This document shows positions 1 through 9,375 of a stretch of 64,000 nucleotides of DNA, piece by piece. Source of the DNA: Sphingomonas jinjuensis. GTDB taxonomy: Bacteria; Pseudomonadota; Alphaproteobacteria; Sphingomonadales; Sphingomonadaceae. The DNA lies in assembly GCF_014197105.1 (NCBI RefSeq), contig NZ_JACIEV010000004.1, positions 198,784-262,783 on the forward strand, written 5' to 3'. A model generated the notes under the pieces. The model saw only the letters and a list, made by a program, of their open reading frames with translations. It searched no databases and was not told the DNA's origin. Position numbers and translations under genes: made by a program. Each line of letters starts with the position of its first letter. The first letter of the stretch is position 1.

Positions 1-37
1 ACTGGCTGGTCGTAGTGGGACTCAGTCACATCCGCGA

Positions 38-65
38 CTATGGATCCCCGCCTTCGCGGGGATGG
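38..65. repeat. R1 repeat, single half copy
   Basis: A short palindrome (TGGATCCCCGCC...GCGGGGATGG) matching one arm of the R1 family seen in pairs elsewhere in the window. Its partner, if any, lies outside the window or is lost. Confidence 0.6.
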
Positions 66-101
66 CAGGAAAGTTGGGGCGACCGCCGCCGCGTCCCAAC
101 C

Positions 102-180
102 GTCATGCTGAACTCGTTTCAGCATCTCTGGCCACCCGCGCACGCCATCATGGGAGATGCTGAACCAAGTTCAGCATGAC
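102..180. repeat. R2 inverted repeat pair upstream of rsmE
   Basis: Two 27-base arms (102-128 and 154-180), each beginning or ending in GTCATGCTGAAC or its complement, match in inverted orientation at 25 of 27 positions, with a 25-base spacer. Each arm is itself a small hairpin. It could fold into a long stem and end transcripts from an upstream gene, but there is no T-run, so this is called a repeat and not a terminator. Confidence 0.75.
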
Positions 181-211
181 GAAGTCGGCAAGGTTTCGCT
201 AAGCCCGACCC

Positions 212-955
212 ATGACCGCCACCCCCGCCTGGCCGCCGCAATCCACCCCGCGGCTCTACGTCCCCGGCCCGCTCTCCGCCGGCCCGATCACGATCGACGG
301 GCCGCAGGCGCACTATCTGGTGCAGGTGATGCGGATGAAGGCGGGCGATCCGCTCAAGCTGTTCGACGACGCGACCGGCGAATGGCTCGCAATCGCGGCC
401 GACGTCGGCAAGCGCCGGATCACGCTCGACATCACCCAGCAGTTGTCGCCGCGCGAGACGGTGCCCGACCTGTGGCTATGCGCCGCACCGCTGAAGAAGG
501 GGCGGGTCGACTGGCTGGCGGAGAAAGCCTGCGAGTTGGGCGTCGCCCGGCTGCAACCCGTGCTCACGCGGCGCACCGTCGTCGACCGGCTCAACCTCGA
601 ACGACTCCATGCGCATCTGGTCGAGGCCGCCGAGCAGTGCGGCCGCACCGCGCTCCCCGCTCTCGCCGAGCCGGTGAAGCTGGCGGCCCTCCTGCGCGAT
701 TGGCCCCAGGACCGCACGTTGTTCTTCGCCGACGAAACCGGCGGCGTGCCGGCGCTCGAGGCGATGCGCGCGCATCCCGGCGCGGCGGCGATCCTGATCG
801 GGCCGGAAGGCGGCTTTGACGCGGACGAGCGCGACGCGATCCGCGCGCTACCCCAGGCGGTCGGCATCGGCCTCGGCCCCCGCATCCTGCGCGCCGACAC
901 TGCGGCGGCGGCGGCGGTATCGCTGTGGATGGCGGCGGCGGGGGACTGGCGCTAA
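212..955 (+). CDS. rsmE: 16S rRNA (uracil(1498)-N3)-methyltransferase RsmE
   Basis: A 247-residue SPOUT-class methyltransferase that methylates N3 of U1498 of 16S rRNA in the assembled 30S subunit. The N-terminal part (about 12-75) fits the PUA-like RNA-binding domain. The knot that binds S-adenosylmethionine shows as GPEGG at 197-201 and LGPRILRADT at 221-230, both hallmarks of the family. Length is normal. The ATG start has no strong Shine-Dalgarno sequence, but the N-terminus aligns with what the family needs. It lies upstream of gshA with one small gene between, an arrangement I believe is common in sphingomonads (from memory). Confidence 0.95.
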   Translation: MTATPAWPPQSTPRLYVPGPLSAGPITIDGPQAHYLVQVMRMKAGDPLKLFDDATGEWLAIAADVGKRRITLDITQQLSPRETVPDLWLCAAPLKKGRVDWLAEKACELGVARLQPVLTRRTVVDRLNLERLHAHLVEAAEQCGRTALPALAEPVKLAALLRDWPQDRTLFFADETGGVPALEAMRAHPGAAAILIGPEGGFDADERDAIRALPQAVGIGLGPRILRADTAAAAAVSLWMAAAGDWR

Positions 956-1000
956 CCACGATCGTGTGTTAGCCGGGCGACACACTTCGAAAGGTCGCCG

Positions 1001-1414
1001 ATGATCCGCCATGCGTTGTTCGCCGTCTCGCTCCTCGCCGCCGGCCCCGCGCTGGCGCAGGCGACAACGCCTGAGGCGGCGGTCGACGGCTATGTCGCCG
1101 CCCAGCGCGACTTCGACCAGGCGGCGCTGACTAGATTGACCGCGCCCGACTTTGTCGAAATTTCGCCGGTCGGCGAGGTCGATCCGCGCGACAAGGTGAT
1201 CGGCTTCTACGCGCCCGACAAGAAGCGCGAGGCGCCGCCGGTGACCGTCACTGAAAAGACCGTCCGCCGCTTCGGAGCCACCGCGATCGTCACGATCCGG
1301 CTCGGCTATGGCCCGATGGGGCTGCGTGGCGTCTATGTCGCCCGGGCAGACAAGGACGGCTGGCGCCTAGTGTCGGCGCAATACACCCCGATCCGCACGC
1401 CCAAGCCCGCCTGA
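1001..1414 (+). CDS. Secreted NTF2-like (SnoaL/DUF4440-type) protein
   Basis: A 137-residue protein with a clear signal peptide (residues 1-20, ending ALAQ). The mature part (TPEAAVDGYVAAQRDFDQAAL onward) has the helix pattern and cone-fold length of the NTF2-like superfamily, with a conserved-looking GxAxVTIRLGYG strand and a C-terminal W-R-L-V-S-A-Q-Y strand. Members bind small ligands or are enzymes; nothing here shows which. It sits between rsmE and gshA on the same strand with short gaps, so cotranscription is possible. Function unknown; likely periplasmic. Confidence 0.75.
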   Translation: MIRHALFAVSLLAAGPALAQATTPEAAVDGYVAAQRDFDQAALTRLTAPDFVEISPVGEVDPRDKVIGFYAPDKKREAPPVTVTEKTVRRFGATAIVTIRLGYGPMGLRGVYVARADKDGWRLVSAQYTPIRTPKPA

Positions 1415-1471
1415 TCCATCGCACATAACGAGCCGCTGGCGAACCGGTTCATCCCCGCGTAAGGCGCGCCC

Positions 1472-2842
1472 ATGACGACCAAGACCGCCGTGGTGACCGA
1501 CTCGCCGATCATCGAGTCGCGCGACCAGCTGATCGCCAGCTTCGCGCGCGGCGAAAAACCCGCCGAGCGCTGGCGGATCGGCACCGAGCACGAGAAGTTC
1601 GTCTATCGCCGCGACGATCATCGCGCGCCGAGCTGGGACGAGCAGGGCGGCATCCGCGATCTCCTCACCCAGCTGCAGCGCTTCGGCTGGCAGCCGGTCG
1701 AGGAGAACGGCAAGCTGATCGCGCTGATCGGTGCCGACGGCTCGGTCAGCCTGGAGCCCGCCGGCCAGTTCGAGCTGTCGGGCGCGCCACTCGAAAATCT
1801 TCACCAGACCTGCGCCGAAACCGGCCGTCACCTCGCGCAGGTGAAGGAGGTCGGCGACGAGCTGGGGATCGGCTTCCTCGGCCTCGGCATGTGGCCCGAC
1901 AAGGCGCGCGGCGACCTGCCGCTGATGCCGAAGGGCCGCTATCGCATCATGCTCAACCACATGCCGCGCGTCGGCAGCATGGGGCTCGACATGATGCTGC
2001 GCACCTGCACGATCCAGGTGAACCTCGACTATGCGTCCGAGGCCGACATGGTGCAGAAGTTCCGCGTCGGTCTCGCGCTGCAACCGCTGGCGACCGCGCT
2101 GTTCGCCAATTCGCCGTTCACCGAAGGCAAGCCCAACGGCTTCCTGTCGTACCGCAGCCATATCTGGTCGGACACCGATCCCGCACGCACCGGCATGCTG
2201 CCGTTCGTGTTCGAGGACGGCTTCGGCTACGAGCGCTACGCCGACTATATGCTCGATGTGCCGATGTACTTCGCCTACCGCGATGGTCAGTATATCGACG
2301 CCGCCGGCCTGTCGTTCCGCGATTTCCTGAAGGGCGAGCTGTCGGTCCTGCCCGGCGAGAAGCCGACGCTCGACGACTGGACCGACCATCTGTCGACCGC
2401 CTTCCCCGAAGTGCGGCTGAAGACCTTCTTGGAAATGCGCGGCGCCGACGGCGGGCCGTGGGGCCGGATCTGCGCGCTGCCCGCCTTGTGGGTCGGCCTG
2501 CTCTACGACCAGGGTGCGCTCGACGCGGCGTGGGATCTGGTCAAGGGCTGGTCGCTCGACGAGCGGCAGACGTTGCGCGATGCGGTGCCGAAGCTCGGCC
2601 TCGACGCCCCGCTGGGCAACGGGCGTCTGCGCGACATCGCCGCCGAGGTGATCGACATCGCCTCCGCCGGGCTGTCGGCGCGGGCGCGGCTCGACAAGGC
2701 GGGCGACAACGAAACCGGCTTCCTCGATCCGCTGCGCGAGATCGTCCGATCGGGCAAGGTGCCCGCCGAACGCCTGCTCGAACGCTATCACGGCGCCTGG
2801 AACGGCGACGTGGCGAAGGTGTACGACGAGGCGAGCTTCTGA
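1472..2842 (+). CDS. gshA: Glutamate-cysteine ligase (plant/GCS2-type)
   Basis: A 456-residue cytoplasmic enzyme that joins glutamate and cysteine with ATP, the first step of glutathione synthesis. GTEHEKF at 37-43 and a MPKGRYRIM segment about residue 150 are typical of the proteobacterial/plant type of the family rather than the E. coli GshA type. The length matches that type (about 450-460). The ATG has only a weak upstream purine run (aaggcg). A glycosidase gene follows after 16 bases. Glutathione made here would serve the YghU-type oxidoreductase encoded near 59.5 kb. Confidence 0.95.
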   Translation: MTTKTAVVTDSPIIESRDQLIASFARGEKPAERWRIGTEHEKFVYRRDDHRAPSWDEQGGIRDLLTQLQRFGWQPVEENGKLIALIGADGSVSLEPAGQFELSGAPLENLHQTCAETGRHLAQVKEVGDELGIGFLGLGMWPDKARGDLPLMPKGRYRIMLNHMPRVGSMGLDMMLRTCTIQVNLDYASEADMVQKFRVGLALQPLATALFANSPFTEGKPNGFLSYRSHIWSDTDPARTGMLPFVFEDGFGYERYADYMLDVPMYFAYRDGQYIDAAGLSFRDFLKGELSVLPGEKPTLDDWTDHLSTAFPEVRLKTFLEMRGADGGPWGRICALPALWVGLLYDQGALDAAWDLVKGWSLDERQTLRDAVPKLGLDAPLGNGRLRDIAAEVIDIASAGLSARARLDKAGDNETGFLDPLREIVRSGKVPAERLLERYHGAWNGDVAKVYDEASF

Positions 2843-2858
2843 TCGCGAAAGGGATGCG

Positions 2859-3896
2859 ATGATGCGGACGCTGCTGATCGCCGGCGCGCTGCTGGCGGCG
2901 ACCGGCGGCAATGCGGCGCGGCCCGCCCGCCCTGCACGAAATGCGGCGGCACCGCTGACTATGCCGGCGATGCCGCTCCACGATCCCTGGATCGTCGCCC
3001 ACCGGGCCAGCGGCACCTATCACCTGTTCACCCGCAACGAGCCGGCGCTGACCGGCGACCGCCGTCTCGGCATCATGGCCTATACCAGCCGCGACCTGAA
3101 GCACTGGCGTCGTCCGCAGCTGGTCTTCACCCTGCCCGCCGACAGCTGGGCGAACGACGGAGCCTGGGCGCCCGAGGTTCATCGCTGGCGCGGGCGCTGG
3201 TATCTGTTCGCGACCTTCCACAACGAGGCGATGGCGCTGCCGCCGGTCGGGCCGCGTCGGCCGGTCCGGCGCAGCACCATCCTGGCGGTGGCCGATAGCC
3301 TGGCAGGACCGTTCCGCCTCGTTCGCGACGGCGCCCCGCTCGTCGATCCGTCGCGCATGACGCTCGACGGCACGCTCTACGTCGATTCCTGGGGCAAGCC
3401 GTGGCTCGTCTATGCGCATGAATGGGTGCAGATCGGCGACGGGACGATCGAGGCGATGCCGCTTACCGACGACCTCGCCGCCGCAGGGGCGCCGCAGCTC
3501 CTGTTCAAGGCGTCCGACGCGCCATGGGTGAAACGGTCGTCGAAGCCCGCCGCCGAGCAGGATTTCGTCACCGACGGCCCCGAACTGTTCCGCACCCGCA
3601 CCGGCACGCTGCTGATGCTGTGGTCGAGCTACGACGCGAACGGCTATGTCCAGTCGCTCGCGCGGTCCCGGTCGGGCACGCTTGCCGGGCCGTGGGAGCA
3701 GCTGCCGCCGCTGGTCCGTGCCGACAGCGGCCACGGCATGCTGTTCCGGCGGTTCGACGGCACGCTGATGATGGTCCTCCACCGTCCGTTCAACAACGCG
3801 CGCGGCAAGCTCTATGTCATGCGCGACGCCGGGGACCGTATCGAGGTGGTGCGCGAGGCCACCGAACTGGACGGCGAGACCCGGCCCACCCACTGA
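2859..3896 (+). CDS. Secreted glycoside hydrolase family 43 protein
   Basis: A 345-residue protein with a signal peptide (about 1-20) and a five-bladed beta-propeller pattern of GH43 (arabinanase/xylosidase-like). The three expected acidic residues are visible: D42 in HDPWIV (general base), an Asp in DGTLYVDSWGK (about 175, pKa modulator) and a Glu in TDGPELFR (about 233, general acid). Two ATG codons are adjacent (2859, 2862); either gives the same signal peptide. It is 16 bases from gshA, so possibly cotranscribed, though function does not connect them. The substrate is likely a plant arabinan or xylan oligosaccharide (inferred). Confidence 0.85.
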   Translation: MMRTLLIAGALLAATGGNAARPARPARNAAAPLTMPAMPLHDPWIVAHRASGTYHLFTRNEPALTGDRRLGIMAYTSRDLKHWRRPQLVFTLPADSWANDGAWAPEVHRWRGRWYLFATFHNEAMALPPVGPRRPVRRSTILAVADSLAGPFRLVRDGAPLVDPSRMTLDGTLYVDSWGKPWLVYAHEWVQIGDGTIEAMPLTDDLAAAGAPQLLFKASDAPWVKRSSKPAAEQDFVTDGPELFRTRTGTLLMLWSSYDANGYVQSLARSRSGTLAGPWEQLPPLVRADSGHGMLFRRFDGTLMMVLHRPFNNARGKLYVMRDAGDRIEVVREATELDGETRPTH

Positions 3897-3912
3897 CCGA
3901 CAGGAGAAGTCC

Positions 3913-4254
3913 ATGGCCTCGCAGCGAAAGACCGTCGACTTCCTCGTCGAGCAACTGTCCGGGGCGGGCGCCGTCACGGCAAAGCCGATGTTCGGCGAAT
4001 ATGGCGTCTATTGCGACGGCACGATGATCGCGATCGTCGCCGACGACCAGCTGTTCGTCAAACCGACCGCCGGCGGCCGCGCCCATGCCGCGGGGGCCGA
4101 GGAAGCACCGCCCTATCCCGGCGCCAAACCGAGCCTGCTAATCGACCCGGACCGCTGGGACGACGCCGATTGGATGAGCGCGCTGGCCCACATCACCGCC
4201 GACGAACTGCCGCCGCCCAAGGCCGGGGCGCCGAAGCGAGCGAAGACGCGATAG
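3913..4254 (+). CDS. TfoX/Sxy N-terminal-domain protein
   Basis: A 113-residue protein consisting only of the TfoX N-terminal domain: VDFLVEQLSGAGAV, KPMFGEYGVYCDG and the DDQLFVKPT segment are diagnostic. In Enterobacteria and Haemophilus, full-length Sxy/TfoX activates competence genes with CRP. Stand-alone N-domain proteins such as this are widespread and of unknown role. The start is supported by AGGAG 8 bases upstream. The C-terminus is Pro/Lys-rich. A competence role should not be assumed. Confidence 0.85.
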   Translation: MASQRKTVDFLVEQLSGAGAVTAKPMFGEYGVYCDGTMIAIVADDQLFVKPTAGGRAHAAGAEEAPPYPGAKPSLLIDPDRWDDADWMSALAHITADELPPPKAGAPKRAKTR

Positions 4255-4295
4255 AGCGTCCGCCGTCGTCGCCGCGACCACCCCTTCTTGCGCCG

Positions 4296-4324
4296 TTGAC
4301 GCCAGCCTCTCCTTCATGGCATTG
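4296..4324 (+). promoter_or_regulatory. Possible promoter of tRNA-Gly
   Basis: TTGACG at 4296-4301 is a good -35 hexamer. Seventeen bases later lies GCATTG (4319-4324), a poor -10, about 17 bases upstream of the tRNA. Called only from spacing and position. Confidence 0.3.
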
Positions 4325-4341
4325 CCCGCGTCGCCTGATGT

Positions 4342-4415
4342 GCGGGTGTAGCTCAATGGTAGAGCAGAAGCTTCCCAAGCTTACGACGAGGGTTCGATTC
4401 CCTTCACCCGCTCCA
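4342..4415 (+). tRNA. tRNA-Gly (anticodon CCC)
   Basis: A 74-base gene including encoded CCA. The acceptor stem GCGGGTG pairs with CACCCGC; the D arm is GCTC...GAGC; the anticodon loop TTCCCAA gives anticodon CCC (reads GGG); the T arm is AGGG-TTCGATT-CCCT. The outermost anticodon-stem pair (G-A) is mismatched. The rest is intact and I judge it functional. Confidence 0.97.
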
Positions 4416-4431
4416 GACTGACCATGACGGC

Positions 4432-5445
4432 TCAGGCGCCCCCCAATATCTCCCGATATAGCGCCAGGTAGCGCTCCGCCATCACGTCGACCGTGAAGCG
4501 TTCGGCCACCGCCGCGCGGGGCGCCGCGCGGTCTAGGGCGTCGATGCGGCCGATGGCCGTTACCACGTCCTCGGCGCGATCGACGAGATAGCCCGTCACG
4601 CCGTCGTCGATCAGTTCGGGCATCGATCCGCGCCGTGTGGCGATAACGGGGGTGCCGCAGGCCATCGCCTCGACCACCGACAGGCCGAACGGCTCGTCGA
4701 AGTTGATCAGGTGGAGCAGCGCCGCCGCGGCGCCGAGCATGCGGACCCGCGTCTCGCCGCCGACCGGGCCGTGATAGAGGACGCGATCGCCGTCGACGTG
4801 CGGGGCGACCTCGCGCTCGTAATAGCCGCGATCCTGGACGATGCCCGCCATGTGCAGCCGCCGCCCCGCGGCACGCGCGGTCGCGATCGCCTCGGCCGCG
4901 CCCTTGTCGGGATGGATACGACCGAAGAACAGCAGATCGTCGCTGCCCACCGTATCGAAGGCAAAGTCGTCGAGGACGATGCCGTGGTGGATCGTCGCGG
5001 CATAGCGAAGACCCTCGGCGCGGTCGGCATCGCTGATCGCGACATAGTGGATGCGATCCTCGAACGGCTTGTACATCGGCATGATCCGGTCCGACGAAAA
5101 GCCGTGGATCGTGGTCACCATCGGCGTCGCGGCGAGCGGCGCGAAGGCATGGGCGGGGAAGTCCGCCTGGTTGTGGATCAGGTCGAACTCGCCCGCGCGC
5201 GCGAAGATGTGCGAAAGGTGGCGATATTCCCACACCTTGGCGTCGATCGAGGGGTCTTCCTCATAGGGCGCGGGCACCACGCCGGCGAGCGTGCCCGCGG
5301 TATGGCTGTCCTGCGTTGCGAACAAAGTCACGTCGACGCCGCGCGCAACCAATGCCTCGGTCAGCAGGCTCGTCACCAACTCCCACGGGCCATAGTGGCG
5401 CGGCGGCGTGCGCCAGGCGATCGGCGCGATCATCGCGATTTTCAT
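4432..5445 (-). CDS. Family 4 glycosyltransferase
   Basis: A 337-residue retaining glycosyltransferase of the GT-B fold. The N-terminal domain begins MKIAMIAPIAWRTPP. The C-terminal nucleotide-sugar domain carries the E-x7-E signature EPFGLSVVE (E251, E259) and the following MACGTPVIATRRGSMPELI. It is the last gene of a minus-strand cluster with a GH13 alpha-glucosidase (4 bases upstream), a GH130-like protein and an acyltransferase. The context suggests synthesis or turnover of an oligosaccharide or compatible solute. Donor and acceptor cannot be told from sequence. Confidence 0.9.
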   Translation of the reverse strand: MKIAMIAPIAWRTPPRHYGPWELVTSLLTEALVARGVDVTLFATQDSHTAGTLAGVVPAPYEEDPSIDAKVWEYRHLSHIFARAGEFDLIHNQADFPAHAFAPLAATPMVTTIHGFSSDRIMPMYKPFEDRIHYVAISDADRAEGLRYAATIHHGIVLDDFAFDTVGSDDLLFFGRIHPDKGAAEAIATARAAGRRLHMAGIVQDRGYYEREVAPHVDGDRVLYHGPVGGETRVRMLGAAAALLHLINFDEPFGLSVVEAMACGTPVIATRRGSMPELIDDGVTGYLVDRAEDVVTAIGRIDALDRAAPRAAVAERFTVDVMAERYLALYREILGGA

Positions 5446-5449
5446 GGGC

Positions 5450-7014
<1,565 letters not shown>

Positions 7015-7018
<4 letters not shown>

Positions 7019-8136
7019 CCGAACTCCCCCTTGGCGATCCGCGTCATGCGGCAGGCGAGGTCCGCCTCGCCGCTGGCGATGAGCCAATCGTCCCCAGCAT
7101 CGACGATGCCCGTCGAGAACACCACCGGGGTCGGCAGGTACATCTGGTGCGCGATCGGCGCGGTCAGCGCCGGATCGGCCTCGATCAGCGGCGTCGCATC
7201 GTCGATGGCGATCAGCCGCGTCGCATCGTCGCGGTCGAACAGCGCCCAGAAGCTGCGATACACGCCCACCGTCTCGCGCGATTCGACGCCGTGCCAGATC
7301 GCCAGCCAGCCCTTGTCGGTCAGCACCGGCGGGGTGCCGCCACCGACCTTCATCGCCGAGGTCGATCCCTTGCGCGCCCTGATCCCCGGCGCCTCGACGG
7401 GCTTCCAGTGCAGCGCATCGGGCGAGGACGCGAGATTGATCGACGGCCCGCCGACATAGTCGCTGCCCGGCGGATAGGCGAAATACACCTCGCCCAGCGG
7501 CCGCGTCAGCGCCAGGAAGCGGCCCTGCGGCTTGCCCTCGAAGAACAGCATGTCCTTGTTCTGGTGATCGAGGATGATGCCCTCCAGCCGATAGTTCAGC
7601 CCGTCGTCGGAGGTGTGGAGGGTCGTCGAATGCCGCTCGGCGCTGACCGAGCAGGTCGTCATGTACCAGCGCCCGTCGATCCGGCTGATCCGCGCGTCCT
7701 CGACGCCATAGTCCTGCCAGGTCGCGGCCGGCTCGATCGCGTGATCGTAATGGACGTCGACGACGCGTCGTCCCTCGGGATCGAGCTCCACCGGCAGCAG
7801 CCAGGACAGCGAGGTCAGCGCGAGCATGCGATGGCGGCTCGCCTTCAGCGCGAACTGGCGCGGATCGGCCATGTCGACCGCGTCGAGCGGCCAGGCGTCG
7901 AGGACATAGCCGTCCGCCGTCCAGCGGATCGCATGGACCATATCGCCAGCCACCGGGTCGCGCAGCGCCTCGGCGACGCGCACCATCAGCAGCAGGTTGC
8001 CGCTCGGCAGTCGCGTCATCCCCGGATTGAACGCGCCCAGCACATAGGTGTCGACATCGATCCCCCGCCGCAGCGGCGAGCGGGACAGATCGACATCGTC
8101 GGGGGTGAAGATCAGATAGTCGCGATTGCTCGGCAT
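7015..8136 (-). CDS. GH130-like glycosidase/phosphorylase (COG2152 type)
   Basis: A 373-residue five-bladed propeller protein resembling GH130 mannoside phosphorylases and related glycosidases: repeated blade segments such as GNLLLMVRVAE, WQDYGVEDARISRIDGRWYMT and GGGTPPVLTDKGWLAIWHG, the last two characteristic. There is no signal peptide. The start at MPSNRDYLIF is chosen over upstream alternatives because those add an Arg-rich tail with no homology. The gene ends in a GTGA overlap with the GH13 gene. Partner genes suggest that a glycan is degraded or made jointly by GH130-like, GH13 and GT4 proteins. Phosphorylase versus hydrolase is not decided. Confidence 0.8.
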
Positions 8137-8182
8137 CGGCGCCCAAGCGCGCGAACGCCGCCGATCGTTCCGGCGGCGTATC

Positions 8183-9277
8183 CTATGGCGCGACGACGGT
8201 CGCTTCCTCGCGCAATGCGGGACCAACCTTCACGCGATCGGGTTGCCGCCGCAGTCGGGGTAGAAACCAGCGCTCCACCGCATACCAGCTCACCGAACCA
8301 GCAAGGAGTGACAGCGTCAATGACAGCACGATGTAGGTGCTAAAGCTGATCGATCCTCGCCCGTAATGCTCGAGCAATCGCTGGATCGGAAACCCATAAA
8401 GATAACAGCCATACGAAAAGTCCCCGAAACGCGCCACATCGGGCAACCGCACGGTTCGTGAGAAAGCCGGCAGCAATACGCCATAAGTCAGCGTGGGCGG
8501 TAGCATGGTTCGCGTAACGATACTTCGCCAGGGGTCAGCGATCGGCAGATGCGACGCGAGGATCGTTGCAACGAGCATGAGGGCGAACACGATCGCATTG
8601 CGCGGCAGGCGATCACGATTGAGGTAGACAGCGCCGCCGAGCAGAAATGGCGGCGCAACGTTGAACCAAAAATAGGGAAAGCCAATGATCGATTCAATCA
8701 GTCCGCCGCCCGGACGTCGGCCTGTCGCATCGAGCCAGACGCGCACCAACATTACCCCGGCCGCGGCGATCGCATAGCTCCAGCGCCGCTTGATGAGCCC
8801 GGTCAGTCCAAGCCCCATGACCCCGATATAGCACCAGAATTCAAAGGGAATGCTCCAAAGCGCACCGTTGACAGCGGGCAAACGGTCAGCCCCGACAATG
8901 AAATTGCGCAGCAGCAGGTTCGACAGCATCCCCTGAATATCGCCGACCGTCAGATCGCTCCACCGCCAGTCTGAAATCAGCGGAACAAAGACCAGCGACG
9001 ATACCGTCACCGAAACAAGGTACCCGGGGTAGATACGCGCCACGCGCTTTTTCAGAAATTGCAGAGGGGACTTCGTCCGCTCGTAGCTCAGCGTGATCAG
9101 AAAGCCGCTGATCGTGAAGAACGCGAGCACACCAATATTGCCGGCGTTGTATACACCACCAAATAGGCGGGAAATCGGTTCGCCGTCCTCAGTGCCCAGC
9201 CACAGCGCGAAGCAATGCGACCACACCACGAGCAGCGCCATCAACAAGCGAATGGCGTCGAAGTTGTTCGCCCGCAA
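8183..9277 (-). CDS. Acyltransferase family 3 membrane protein (OafA-type)
   Basis: A 364-residue integral membrane protein with about ten hydrophobic segments. N-terminal NFDAIRLLMALLVVWSHCF contains the R...H motif of acyltransferase 3. FFTISGFLIT and KKRVARIYPGYLV are also family hallmarks. Such proteins O-acylate surface polysaccharides or modified sugars. It is first in the minus-strand carbohydrate cluster, 46 bases upstream of the GH130-like gene. The DNA is visibly richer in A+T than its neighbours, as often seen for polysaccharide-modification genes acquired by transfer (inferred). Confidence 0.88.
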   Translation of the reverse strand: MRANNFDAIRLLMALLVVWSHCFALWLGTEDGEPISRLFGGVYNAGNIGVLAFFTISGFLITLSYERTKSPLQFLKKRVARIYPGYLVSVTVSSLVFVPLISDWRWSDLTVGDIQGMLSNLLLRNFIVGADRLPAVNGALWSIPFEFWCYIGVMGLGLTGLIKRRWSYAIAAAGVMLVRVWLDATGRRPGGGLIESIIGFPYFWFNVAPPFLLGGAVYLNRDRLPRNAIVFALMLVATILASHLPIADPWRSIVTRTMLPPTLTYGVLLPAFSRTVRLPDVARFGDFSYGCYLYGFPIQRLLEHYGRGSISFSTYIVLSLTLSLLAGSVSWYAVERWFLPRLRRQPDRVKVGPALREEATVVAP

Positions 9278-9375
9278 CGCAGCGCGTCGCGGGGAATCAA
9301 CAGGTCGGTGGAGCGCATCATGCTCCCACTGCTACCTTTCCAGGTGCCGCATCGCCACAGCGGTTTCGTCCCGAT

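Noticed and set aside
3913..4254. Competence regulator tfoX/sxy
   Set aside because: Only the N-terminal domain is present and no competence genes are nearby; the competence role belongs to two-domain proteins of other groups.
4342..4415. tRNA-Gly as a possible pseudo-tRNA because of an anticodon-stem mismatch
   Set aside because: Only the outermost pair is affected; all other stems, conserved bases and CCA are intact.
8183..9277. Genomic island marked by lower GC in the acyltransferase gene
   Set aside because: Only one gene is affected, it is part of a coupled gene cluster, and no integrase, tRNA junction or direct repeats were seen.
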